From Bacillota bacterium (lineage in GTDB: Bacteria; Bacillota; Clostridia; Acetivibrionales; DTU013): DNA of 34,854 bases. Shown here in pieces: positions 23,531 through 31,885 of this stretch. The position numbers and the translations under genes are program-made. The notes below the pieces were generated by a model that worked only from the letters and a program-made list of their open reading frames with translations, ran no database searches and had not been told where the DNA came from. Position 1 is the first letter of the stretch. Every line of letters begins with the position of its first letter. The stretch covers positions 1-34,854 of the forward strand of contig JAEZCA010000024.1 in NCBI GenBank assembly GCA_023412665.1, given 5' to 3'.

Positions 23531-25921
23531 ATGCTTCAATTAAAGGAAATAACAAAAAGCTATATCACCGGCGGCTTTGCTCAAAAAGCATTGGATAAGG
23601 TTACAGTGAATTTCAGGAGAAATGAGTTTGCAGCCATTCTGGGCCATAGCGGTTCAGGCAAAACAACATTCCTTAATATCATCGGCGGACTTGATCGAGC
23701 CGACAGCGGAGACCTTGTCATCAACAATACGTCAACGAAGAATTTTACTGATGCTCAATGGGATGCCTACAGGAATAACAGTATAGGCTTTATTTTTCAG
23801 AGCTACAATCTTATAAACCACCTGAGTGTCTCAGATAATATAGAGCTGGGAATGACTTTAAGCGGTGTTTCTGATTCAGAAAAACGCAAAAGAGCCATGG
23901 AAGTCCTGGAAAAGGTCGGACTGAGAGACCATGCCCGAAAAAAGCCCAACCAGCTCTCGGGCGGCCAGATGCAGAGGGTGGCCATAGCCCGTGCCCTTGC
24001 AAACGATCCCGATATAATACTCGCAGATGAGCCGACAGGCGCACTTGATACAGCTACAAGCAGACAGATCATGGATCTGATAAAATCTATTGCAAAAGAG
24101 AAATTGGTTATTATGGTAACACACAATTCTGAGCTTGCTTCACATTATACCGACCGGGTCATAAGGTTTGAAGACGGCAAAGTCGTATCCGACAGCAATC
24201 CTTTTGAACCCGGTGATGAGGATATCGGCTATAAGCTCAGGAAAACAAGTATGCGCTTTGCCACTGCCATAAAATTATCCGGTAAAAACATTGCCACAAA
24301 AAAGTGGCGTACTGCACTCACTGCATTCGCATCCAGCATCGGCATTACAGGCATAGCATTGATTTTAAGCCTGTCATCGGGCTTCCGGATACAGATCGAT
24401 AAATTTCAGAGGGATGCTCTTACCGAATTCCCTGTGATAATCTCACAAAGCACAATAAAAGCAGATAAGGAACACATGGCAAAGATGAGGGGCGAAATAC
24501 TGTCTGCAATCAATGATGAAAAGGAATATGCACATACAGATGAGGTGATCCAGTATCAGCCAACTGATAATGACCATATCCACAAAAATAAAATCGCTGA
24601 AGAATACCTAGATTACATAAAGAAAATCGATCCTAAAATAGTAAACAGTATCGGTTACACACGTTTGACCGGAATGAATCTGCTTCGCCGTAAAAACAGC
24701 CATACCTTCCCCGTTTCGATCCCCATCGGCATGAGCACCGGAATGGGCGGCAATGCGGCAGGAGGCAGCTCCATGCCGTCACAGATGAGCAATTTTTCTG
24801 GAATGCGCAGTGCAGGTCTTGCCTCATTTCCTGAGCCGCTGCAGGACACCTCCGAGTCATACCTGGAAAAGAACTACGATCTGCTTGCCGGCGATTATCC
24901 ATCAGATGAAACAGATCTCGTGCTGATCATAGACGAGAAGAACCGGGTCAGCTCTTCTGTTTTAAAGGACCTCGGCTTCGAAACGGAAAAGGCAAAGAGT
25001 ATTAAATTCAAGGATATTGTCGGTACTGAATTCAAGCTTGTTTCAAATGATGACTACTACTTCATGACCGATTTCGGCACCTTTCTTCCCGATGATGACT
25101 ATGATGCAATGTACGATTCAGAAGACAGCATTACTCTGAAAATATCAGGGATTCTACGTTTGAAAAAGGATATACCTCTGGGGGTGGTCGGAAACGGAGT
25201 AGCATACAGCGACAGGCTTGTCCAGCGGGTCACAGAGCAGGCTGATGATTCTGAGATCGTCAAAGAGCAACGTAGTACAAACCATAATGTAATAACATCA
25301 GAAGAAATGGATGAAGATGAGAAAAATACATTTTTGTCTCTTCTTGGAGGCATATCCACACCTTATATTATTTATATCTATCCAACGGATTTTTCATCTA
25401 AGGAAGCTGTCCTGAAATACCTTGACGATTATAACAGAGGAAAGGCAGAAAAGGATATGGTGGTCTATACCGACCTGGCCAGATCAATCACCGAATTGAC
25501 AGGTGACATAATGAACGCCATCACCCTTGTCCTTGTTGCCTTTGCTGCTATTTCACTTGTCGTTTCGCTGATCATGATCGGCATCATAACCTATATCTCT
25601 GTTTTGGAACGTACAAAGGAGATAGGCGTACTGAGGGCTCTTGGGGCAAGGAAAAAGGATATCTCCAGGGTTTTTAATGCAGAGACCTTCATTATAGGAG
25701 TATTATCGGGCATTTTAGGAATAGGCATAGCCTTCCTTCTGACCATCCCTGTCAACAGAGTAATCGAGAAAATGGCCAGGCTTCCGAATGTAGCCCGCCT
25801 GAATCCGCTTCATGCCATTGCTTTAGTTACAGTAAGCATAGCGCTTACATTGCTTGGCGGTACAATACCCGCAATAATGGCGGCAAGGAAGGACCCGGTC
25901 GAGGCCCTCAGAACTGAGTAG
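23531..25921 (+). CDS. Fused ABC transporter ATPase-permease (MacB/FtsX type)
   Basis: This 796-residue single polypeptide has an N-terminal ATPase (about 1-225: Walker A GHSGSGKTT 38-46, signature LSGGQMQRVAIARAL, Walker B IILADEPTGALD) joined to an FtsX-type permease. One membrane segment lies near residue 275, an extracellular domain of about 350 residues follows, then three C-terminal segments and a tail ending AARKDPVEALRTE. Such pumps extrude peptides, antibiotics or lipoproteins, or act in signalling. The ATG at 23531 has a modest GCAGG site and is better than the far upstream TTG. It is divergent from the repressor operon with about 320 bp between. Whether the repressor controls it is not shown. 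Confidence 0.9.
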   Translation: MLQLKEITKSYITGGFAQKALDKVTVNFRRNEFAAILGHSGSGKTTFLNIIGGLDRADSGDLVINNTSTKNFTDAQWDAYRNNSIGFIFQSYNLINHLSVSDNIELGMTLSGVSDSEKRKRAMEVLEKVGLRDHARKKPNQLSGGQMQRVAIARALANDPDIILADEPTGALDTATSRQIMDLIKSIAKEKLVIMVTHNSELASHYTDRVIRFEDGKVVSDSNPFEPGDEDIGYKLRKTSMRFATAIKLSGKNIATKKWRTALTAFASSIGITGIALILSLSSGFRIQIDKFQRDALTEFPVIISQSTIKADKEHMAKMRGEILSAINDEKEYAHTDEVIQYQPTDNDHIHKNKIAEEYLDYIKKIDPKIVNSIGYTRLTGMNLLRRKNSHTFPVSIPIGMSTGMGGNAAGGSSMPSQMSNFSGMRSAGLASFPEPLQDTSESYLEKNYDLLAGDYPSDETDLVLIIDEKNRVSSSVLKDLGFETEKAKSIKFKDIVGTEFKLVSNDDYYFMTDFGTFLPDDDYDAMYDSEDSITLKISGILRLKKDIPLGVVGNGVAYSDRLVQRVTEQADDSEIVKEQRSTNHNVITSEEMDEDEKNTFLSLLGGISTPYIIYIYPTDFSSKEAVLKYLDDYNRGKAEKDMVVYTDLARSITELTGDIMNAITLVLVAFAAISLVVSLIMIGIITYISVLERTKEIGVLRALGARKKDISRVFNAETFIIGVLSGILGIGIAFLLTIPVNRVIEKMARLPNVARLNPLHAIALVTVSIALTLLGGTIPAIMAARKDPVEALRTE

Positions 25922-25959
25922 CTTTATACAGCAAAGGAACATCCTATGCATACTTAATT

Positions 25960-26718
25960 TTACTGTTCATAAAGCACACCCTGAAAGTCGATCCTTTCAA
26001 GATACAGTCCGCACGCCTCGGCTATGTACCCTGCTGCTTTCCGTTCCTTTGATCCAAGTATTGAAGGTATGCTGCCGGTATCGAGCTTCCCAAGTCCCAC
26101 CTCGATCATGGTACCCACTATCCGTCTGACCATATTGTGCAAAAAGCCGTCCCCGCTGATGCGTACATCAATAAACCCATCGTATTCAGCTATTTCAATA
26201 GAATATATAGTGCGGACCATGGATTTGCTTTTTGACTTTGCATTTGTGAAAGCAGTAAAATCATGCTCACCGATGAAGTACCCGGCAGCAGCTTCCATCC
26301 TTTCGATATCCAGCTTCTGTTCAACGTGCATGCTGTACTTTCTCATAAAGGGATTAGGATACTCACGGTTCCAGATCTTATACAGATACGTCTTCTCCCG
26401 GGCATTGTATCTGGCATGAAAACTGCCGTGCGCCAAAGAGACCTCTGTCACACTGATATCCTGCGGAAGATATTTATTTAAATACTCCCTCACCTCCGCC
26501 GGCGAAAAATCCCTGTCCGTCTTAAAATTGGCCACCTGCGCCAGCGCATGCACACCGGCATCGGTTCGGCTGCTGCCTGTTATTTCTATGGCCTCCCCGA
26601 CCATCTCCGAAAGTACGCTTTCTATCTTGCCCTGTATCGTATTTTCAGAGCCTCCAAGCCGCTGCCAGCCCTTATATCGTCCTCCGTCATACTGTATTAC
26701 CATTTTGTAGTTAGTCAT
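25960..26718 (-). CDS. truA: tRNA pseudouridine synthase A
   Basis: This 252-residue enzyme isomerises uridine to pseudouridine at tRNA positions 38-40. The catalytic aspartate is Asp53 in GSSRTDAGVHA. Other family marks are YDGGRYKGWQ near the start, the NxxRR-type FLHNMVRRIVGTMIEVG and the central MRKYSMHVE. Length matches bacterial TruA. The start chosen is the ATG with GGAG 7-8 bases upstream; an earlier in-frame ATG (26742) has no such site. It stands alone in this window, divergent from queG, although in many Bacillota truA sits near ecfT or rplM. Confidence 0.95.
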   Translation of the reverse strand: MTNYKMVIQYDGGRYKGWQRLGGSENTIQGKIESVLSEMVGEAIEITGSSRTDAGVHALAQVANFKTDRDFSPAEVREYLNKYLPQDISVTEVSLAHGSFHARYNAREKTYLYKIWNREYPNPFMRKYSMHVEQKLDIERMEAAAGYFIGEHDFTAFTNAKSKSKSMVRTIYSIEIAEYDGFIDVRISGDGFLHNMVRRIVGTMIEVGLGKLDTGSIPSILGSKERKAAGYIAEACGLYLERIDFQGVLYEQ

Positions 26719-26855
26719 AATAATTCTCCATTTCCCTATCATTGTAACATGAAGCTGGTCTTTTTATTACGCATCGTTCAAAGAAAAATTTCGATTGTAG
26801 AAAATTGTATTTTCTCTGAGTGTTTTAACAAAGCTGGTCCCTCGTGATAATAATA

Positions 26856-26884
26856 TTTCCGTTATAGAAACCACATGATATAAT
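26856..26884 (+). promoter_or_regulatory. Promoter of queG
   Basis: -35-like TTTCCG (26856-26861) and a perfect -10 TATAAT (26879-26884), spacer 17. The start codon at 26946 is about 55 bases after the predicted start. The rest of 26719-26855 shows nothing distinctive. Confidence 0.5.
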
Positions 26885-26945
26885 AATGCTAACAAGACAT
26901 TCTTTGGAGATTAACGCCTGTGCTTACAACGGACGGCGAAACAGT

Positions 26946-27845
26946 ATGAAAAATCAGCTTATTGAGTATTGCAGATCAATTAATATTGAACACGTTGGGA
27001 TAGCCCCTGTCGAACCCTATATGGATTTTGAGGAAATCTGGCTCAAGCAGATCGACAGAGGACATATCAGCGGTTTTGAGGAGAGGGATATAGACCTCCG
27101 CGTTTATCCGGAGCTTACATTACCTGGTTCAAAATCAGTGATTGTATGTCTTTTTCCTTATTTCTCCGGAAATAGCAGCAACGCCAATCTGTCGAAATCC
27201 GCATATAGTGTCGATTATCACCTGATAGTCAGGGAGAAGCTCGTAAACATAGGAGAATTCCTTGAAAAGCACATTGATGGATTCCGGTATATGGCCTTTG
27301 TCGACAACGGACCCTTCAGCGACAGGCACCTGGCGTATAAGGCCGGTCTTGGCTTCTGGGGGATCAACAGCCACCTGATCACAGATCAGTACGGTTCTTA
27401 CGTTTTTATAGGATACATCCTGAATAACCACCCCTTCGAGCCAGACAGCCCTCAGGACAGGACCTGCCTCCAATGCTTCGAATGTGTCAGGAAATGTCCC
27501 GGCCAATGCATCATGGGCGACTTCACCATAAACCCGCAGCGCTGCAAGTCCTATATCACACAGAAAAAAGGTGACCTTTCAGCAGAAGATACTGAAATAA
27601 TAACAAAGCATCAGTTGATATGGGGCTGCGACGTATGTCAGGATGTCTGTCCCCATAATAAAGATCCCCGCATGACGATACTGGAGGAGTTCAAATCGCA
27701 GCTGATCCATAATATCGATATAAAAGAGCTTAATCAGCTCTCCAATAAGGAGTTTCAAAGGCAATACGGCAACAGATCCTTCAGTTGGCGGGGCAAAGGT
27801 GTCCTGATAAGGAACCATGAGATAATAAACGAGCAAAAAGAATAG
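26946..27845 (+). CDS. queG: Epoxyqueuosine reductase, short form
   Basis: This roughly 299-residue enzyme reduces epoxyqueuosine to queuosine in tRNA, with a cobalamin cofactor and two [4Fe-4S] clusters. Visible are the conserved VDNGPFSDRHLAYKAGLGFWG segment, holding the catalytic Asp, and two cluster motifs, CLQCFECVRKCP and CDVCQDVCPHN. Characterised QueG proteins have about 380 residues with C-terminal HEAT-like repeats, which are missing here. The start ATG at 26946 has no strong ribosome binding site; an upstream in-frame ATG (26886) exists but begins with an atypical extension. It converges on the radical SAM gene with 5 bp between stops. Confidence 0.93.
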   Translation: MKNQLIEYCRSINIEHVGIAPVEPYMDFEEIWLKQIDRGHISGFEERDIDLRVYPELTLPGSKSVIVCLFPYFSGNSSNANLSKSAYSVDYHLIVREKLVNIGEFLEKHIDGFRYMAFVDNGPFSDRHLAYKAGLGFWGINSHLITDQYGSYVFIGYILNNHPFEPDSPQDRTCLQCFECVRKCPGQCIMGDFTINPQRCKSYITQKKGDLSAEDTEIITKHQLIWGCDVCQDVCPHNKDPRMTILEEFKSQLIHNIDIKELNQLSNKEFQRQYGNRSFSWRGKGVLIRNHEIINEQKE

Positions 27846-27850
27846 AATAC

Positions 27851-28720
27851 TCAGAACATGCTTATCTGCTCAACATGCTGTTTATCTTCAAATGTATGCA
27901 TATACTTGAATAACTCGTCATTATTGCATACAATGCCGCTGTCCTTGCACTCCTTATAAAATATTTCCATCAGTCTTTTATCATTGTCGCTTTTCACCTC
28001 ATAGTTATATCCAAACTTACTGTGATATCTTTGCCTGAGTCCGGGGAAATGATCATCGAGCTTTTCATAGAAATACTCCCTGTTGCCGTCACGGAGCGTA
28101 AGACCTATGCCGAAGCAGATGATTCCATACACCTTCGCTTCCTTGCAATAATTCAGAATCCCTCTCAGGTTATCCTCTGTATCGTTAATAAACGGGAGTA
28201 TGGGATCTAACCATACAATAGTCGGTATGCCGCAGTCTCTCATTGTTTTCAGCACCTCAAACCGGCGTCTGGTGGTGCACACATTGGGTTCTATAATACT
28301 GCACAGGTTTTCATCATAGGTAGTCAGCGTTACTTGTACAACGCATTTAGCCTTGCGGTTGATACTTTTAAGCAGCTCCAGATCCCTGAGTATAAGGTCG
28401 GACTTTGTCTGGATAGCCAGTCCGAAGCCGTAGCTGTCTATAAGCTCCAGGCATCTTTGCGTCAGCTTGAGCTCTTTTTCTATGTGCATGTATGGATCAC
28501 ACATGGAGCCGGTGCCGATCATACACTTTCTGCGTTTCCTGCGCAAGGCTTCCTCCAGCAGCTCGAGTGCATTGACCTTGACTTCGATATCTTCAAAATC
28601 ATGCTGCATGTTATAGCACTTGCTTCTGCTGTCGCAGTATATGCACCCATGAGTACATCCACGATATAGATTCATTCCGTTGCTCGTCGATAGAATTCCT
28701 TTGACTTCCTTATAGTGCAT
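27851..28720 (-). CDS. SplB-like radical SAM protein
   Basis: This 289-residue protein starts with KGILSTSNGMNLYRG and the cluster motif CTHGCIYC (Cys22, Cys26, Cys29), the CxxxCxxC of radical SAM enzymes, which bind a [4Fe-4S] cluster and cleave S-adenosylmethionine. Further marks are GTGSMCDPYMHIEKEL and TIVWLDPILPFINDT, shared with the 'SPL family'/Rv2578c-like group. True spore photoproduct lyase is longer and carries a conserved catalytic Cys in a different context, so DNA repair is not established. A GAGG lies about 12 bases before the ATG. It is cytosolic; the partner and substrate are unknown. Confidence 0.88.
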   Translation of the reverse strand: MHYKEVKGILSTSNGMNLYRGCTHGCIYCDSRSKCYNMQHDFEDIEVKVNALELLEEALRRKRRKCMIGTGSMCDPYMHIEKELKLTQRCLELIDSYGFGLAIQTKSDLILRDLELLKSINRKAKCVVQVTLTTYDENLCSIIEPNVCTTRRRFEVLKTMRDCGIPTIVWLDPILPFINDTEDNLRGILNYCKEAKVYGIICFGIGLTLRDGNREYFYEKLDDHFPGLRQRYHSKFGYNYEVKSDNDKRLMEIFYKECKDSGIVCNNDELFKYMHTFEDKQHVEQISMF

Positions 28721-28848
28721 ATAAATCCAAGCCTCATATCGTTCATTCTATTGAAATGCTGATATATTAATTATACAATAATGAATGCGACATCATTATG
28801 TCATATTTGTCTCCTTGACTTTTAATCTACTTCAGCTTCACTTTGCTG

Positions 28849-30621
28849 CTACATTTTTTCTGGAACCTCTATTCCCAATAGATCCAAACAGGTCGACAAG
28901 ATATCCTTTACCAGTGTAATGAGCTTTAGCCATGAATTCCGCTTTGTAAGGTCCTGTTCAGAAATTATCTTGTTATCATGGTAGAACCTGTTGAATTCAT
29001 TTGATAGCTCGTATATAAACTGGCATATCTTATGGGGCGAGTATTCATAAAAGCTGCTAACTATAACTTCATTGAACTGAGTGATTTTAAGCATCAAATT
29101 ACGTTCAACTTCACTGCAGGGCAGTTGAACAGATGCTGCTTCCACACCATAACCTGGCTGAGCTGAGGGAATCTTGCCGAGTATGGATTTTATTCTTACT
29201 ACCGTATATAAAATGTACGGGCCTGTATTTCCTTCGGCAGAGGTAAACCGATCAACATCAAATATATAGTCTTTTGAAATCATATTGGATAAATCACTAT
29301 ATTTTAATGCTGCCAGCCCGACTATCTTTGAGATTTCCCTTGCTTCATTCTCAGAGGTTTCCTTATTCTCGGAAATCCTAAGATAAGCTTTATCACACGC
29401 TTCGCTGATGAGATGCTCCAGCCGCATCACACCGCCGTCACGCGTTTTAAATGGTTTGCCGTCCTTGCCGTTCATTGTCCCAAAGCCCAGAAAGGTAAGC
29501 TTGGTACTCGCCGGAACCAGACCCGTTTTTCTTGCACACCTGAATACCTGTTCAAAATGGAGTTCCTGCCTTTTGTCAACAATATAGATAATTTCATCAG
29601 GGTCATATAATTCCATTCTCTCCACGATCGTTGCCAAATCGGTCGTGCTATACAGGGTAGCGCCGTCAGATTTCACTAAGATACATGGAGGTATCTCTTT
29701 TTTATCAGATATATCCTTCACATCCACAACAAGAGCTCCATCGCTGATATATGCGAAGCCCTTGTTCTTCAAATCCTCTATCATTTCGGGAATGTATGGC
29801 TGGGCATCGCTTTCCTTCTTCCACAAGTCAAAATAAACATTCAAATCAGCATAGTTCTTCTTCAGGTCTTCTATTGATACAGCTAAAATGTGCTGCCATA
29901 ACGCTGTATAACCCGGGTTGCCGTTTTGAAACAACAGGGTCGCCTGTTTTGCCTCGTCCATAAATTCAGGATCGCTCCTTGCATAGCTGCTTGCCGCCGG
30001 ATAGATTTCCTCAAGCTCAGCTATCGTAAAGGGCGCTTCCTTCGGGTATTCGCCATTATAGCTCTCAGAAAAATATAACAGGTCAGGACTTCGGCGCTTC
30101 AGCTCTGCAATTATTAAACCGATTTGCAGGCCCCAATCTCCCAGATGAACATCCCCCAGCATTTTATATCCCAGAAACCTGCCAATACGCTTTATACTCT
30201 CGCCAATAATCGCCGTTCTAAGATGTCCCACATGAAGCGGCTTTGCAACATTGGGACCACCGTAATCCACGATTATTGTTTCGTTCTTCCCGACAGCTTC
30301 AAATCCAAACCTATCCTCTGATATCATGGAGTCGATATAACTGACAATAAAGTGATCATCCAGTTTAATATTTATAAATCCGGGCATAACACACGATATT
30401 TCTTTAAAAACACAGTTCATTTTCAATAAGTCAGTTATTTCAACAGCAATTGCAATAGGAGCCTTTCTATATTTTTTTGCAGCCATCAAAGCCCCATTAC
30501 ATTGAAACTGGCACAGATCCGGTCTGTCAGATAATGTAACCAGCCCATATTCCGGCGAATAGCAACACTGCTCAAACGCATCGCTTACAATACATGTAAT
30601 CATCTCAGTCAACTTCTTCAT
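28849..30621 (-). CDS. argS: Arginyl-tRNA synthetase
   Basis: This 590-residue class I synthetase charges tRNA-Arg. The N-terminal Add-1 domain is recognisable, as is the HIGH-type motif in PLHVGHLRTAIIGES. The anticodon-binding DALR domain is at the C-terminus. A classical KMSKS is replaced by FGTMNGKDGKPFKTRDGG, as is usual in ArgRS. The start is taken as the ATG 10 bases after GGAGG, though a TTG two codons upstream (30627) is nearer that site. It is transcribed with a T-box leader, so its expression should rise when tRNA-Arg is uncharged. It is monocistronic. Confidence 0.96.
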   Translation of the reverse strand: MKKLTEMITCIVSDAFEQCCYSPEYGLVTLSDRPDLCQFQCNGALMAAKKYRKAPIAIAVEITDLLKMNCVFKEISCVMPGFINIKLDDHFIVSYIDSMISEDRFGFEAVGKNETIIVDYGGPNVAKPLHVGHLRTAIIGESIKRIGRFLGYKMLGDVHLGDWGLQIGLIIAELKRRSPDLLYFSESYNGEYPKEAPFTIAELEEIYPAASSYARSDPEFMDEAKQATLLFQNGNPGYTALWQHILAVSIEDLKKNYADLNVYFDLWKKESDAQPYIPEMIEDLKNKGFAYISDGALVVDVKDISDKKEIPPCILVKSDGATLYSTTDLATIVERMELYDPDEIIYIVDKRQELHFEQVFRCARKTGLVPASTKLTFLGFGTMNGKDGKPFKTRDGGVMRLEHLISEACDKAYLRISENKETSENEAREISKIVGLAALKYSDLSNMISKDYIFDVDRFTSAEGNTGPYILYTVVRIKSILGKIPSAQPGYGVEAASVQLPCSEVERNLMLKITQFNEVIVSSFYEYSPHKICQFIYELSNEFNRFYHDNKIISEQDLTKRNSWLKLITLVKDILSTCLDLLGIEVPEKM

Positions 30622-30673
30622 TGACAAATTCCCTCCTTATTAAGGTGTTATACACCTCATTAATCCATACAAA

Positions 30674-30912
30674 TAACAAAACCCGCCTCTTATCTGTATA
30701 AGAGACGGGCATTCCCGTGGTACCACTCTAGTTGATTGATCACAATCCACTCATAACCTTAACGCAGTCAACGTCATACCCTTGCTCACAAGCTCAGGCT
30801 GCTTCTCCGAGGCCCTTTTCTCCAAATAATATCTTACAGGACTTTCACTCTGTTCCTGCTCGCTGAAAGAAATCTTATATGGATACTTCCCTCTTCATTG
30901 AATTTATGTATT
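30674..30912 (-). promoter_or_regulatory. T-box riboswitch controlling argS
   Basis: The leader carries the conserved T-box sequence, minus strand AGAGTGGTACCACGG (within 30714-30731), with the terminator directly behind it. Upstream is a Stem I distal motif, AGCGAGCAGGAACAGAGTGAAAGTCC, here split into AG/GA-bulge and loop parts (near 30837-30865). Two AGA triplets (30832-30834 and 30819-30821) on the 3' side of Stem I are candidate arginine specifier codons; I could not decide between them. Confidence 0.92.
30675..30713 (-). terminator. T-box attenuator of argS
   Basis: On the minus strand, arms 30709-30698 and 30693-30682 (12 bp, one G-U) with a 4-base loop are followed by TTTTGTT. It competes with the antiterminator formed by the T-box sequence. 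Confidence 0.85.
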
Positions 30913-30918
30913 GTCTAT

Positions 30919-30946
30919 ATTATATACACTTATTTTTTTCGGTCAA
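30919..30946 (-). promoter_or_regulatory. Promoter of the argS T-box leader
   Basis: On the minus strand, -35 TTGACC (30946-30941) and -10 TATAAT (30924-30919), spacer 16, 7 bases before the expected leader start. Confidence 0.65.
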
Positions 30947-31071
30947 GTGGTTAAGTCAAGCCCTGGATACTTTTGACCATCAACCCAGTGATTCAAAAAG
31001 CGGTAAAAACAGCACACCCCATAGACATAATACATAATATACATTATTAACATGTGAAAGGATGGACCTAT

Positions 31072-31722
31072 ATGTACGACATGCATAATATGAATCAATG
31101 TCCCTTATATAACAGTTCCCTGTGGTATGGCCCTCAGAGCATGTACCACACCTGCGATAAATATCCCTGTTACTACAATACACCGATGTACAACACAGCA
31201 TTTAATCCTTACTACAGCCAAATAATGCCTCAAGCGATGCCGCAGCAGCTCCCTTATCAATATGAGCCGGATACCGGCGAATCAAAGAACAAAGAATATA
31301 CAGAATTGAAGGATTACGGACCTGATCCCTTTACGGTAAACATTGAAGAGGCAACGATGCAGAATGAGTTTTTCCGCACTGCCTTATGGACAGGTAAGCA
31401 TTTGCAGCTTACACTGATGAGCATCGGAGTCGGTGAGGACATAGGTTTGGAAATACATCCAGAGCTTGATCAGTTCATTCGAATCGAGGAAGGTCAGGGA
31501 ATCGTTAAAATGGGCGACAGAAGCGATAGGCTGGATTATCAGAGAAATGTCAAAGGTGACTACGCATTCATCATACCCGCCGGCAAATGGCATAATCTGA
31601 TAAACACCGGAAATACACCAATAAAGCTATATTCAATATATGCTCCACCCCAGCATCCACATGGTACCGTCCAGAAAACAAAAGCTGAAGCGATGGCCGC
31701 AGGAGAGCATCATCATCATTGA
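31072..31722 (+). CDS. Cupin protein with a Tyr/Met/Cys-rich N-terminal extension
   Basis: This 216-residue protein has an N-terminal part (1-65) rich in Tyr, Met, Cys and Pro (MYDMHNMNQCPLYN...), resembling small spore-coat or surface proteins. A cupin domain follows (about 100-200) with motif 1 GLEIHPELDQFIRIEEGQG and motif 2 PAGKWHNLINTGNTP, giving likely metal ligands His/His. The C-terminus ends in four histidines. The enzyme activity is unknown. The start is the ATG 9 bases after AAAGGA; an upstream in-frame ATG lacks a site. It shares no promoter with argS and is convergent with hydF. Confidence 0.8.
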   Translation: MYDMHNMNQCPLYNSSLWYGPQSMYHTCDKYPCYYNTPMYNTAFNPYYSQIMPQAMPQQLPYQYEPDTGESKNKEYTELKDYGPDPFTVNIEEATMQNEFFRTALWTGKHLQLTLMSIGVGEDIGLEIHPELDQFIRIEEGQGIVKMGDRSDRLDYQRNVKGDYAFIIPAGKWHNLINTGNTPIKLYSIYAPPQHPHGTVQKTKAEAMAAGEHHHH

Positions 31723-31808
31723 AAGGCAATGCTTTTAAAATAATCGGCAAACATATACTGTAATTCTTTGAATGACAGCGAATTCGATCATCGTATGCAC
31801 AAATATAT

Positions 31809-31835
31809 GAGCGGGATTCAATATCAATCCCGCTC
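31809..31835. terminator. Bidirectional hairpin between the cupin gene and hydF
   Basis: A perfect 10-bp stem (GAGCGGGATT 31809-31818, AATCCCGCTC 31826-31835) with a 7-base loop lies between the convergent stop codons. Only a short T-run follows on either strand, so termination is probable but not certain. Confidence 0.55.
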
Positions 31836-31885
31836 TCAATACGCTAATACATACTGCACCAGCAGCGTTCTCCGCACAAGCAGTC

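Noticed and set aside
27851..28720. Spore photoproduct lyase splB
   Set aside because: The radical SAM motif and group are shared, but the protein is shorter and the SplB-specific catalytic cysteine context was not found; kept as SplB-like only.
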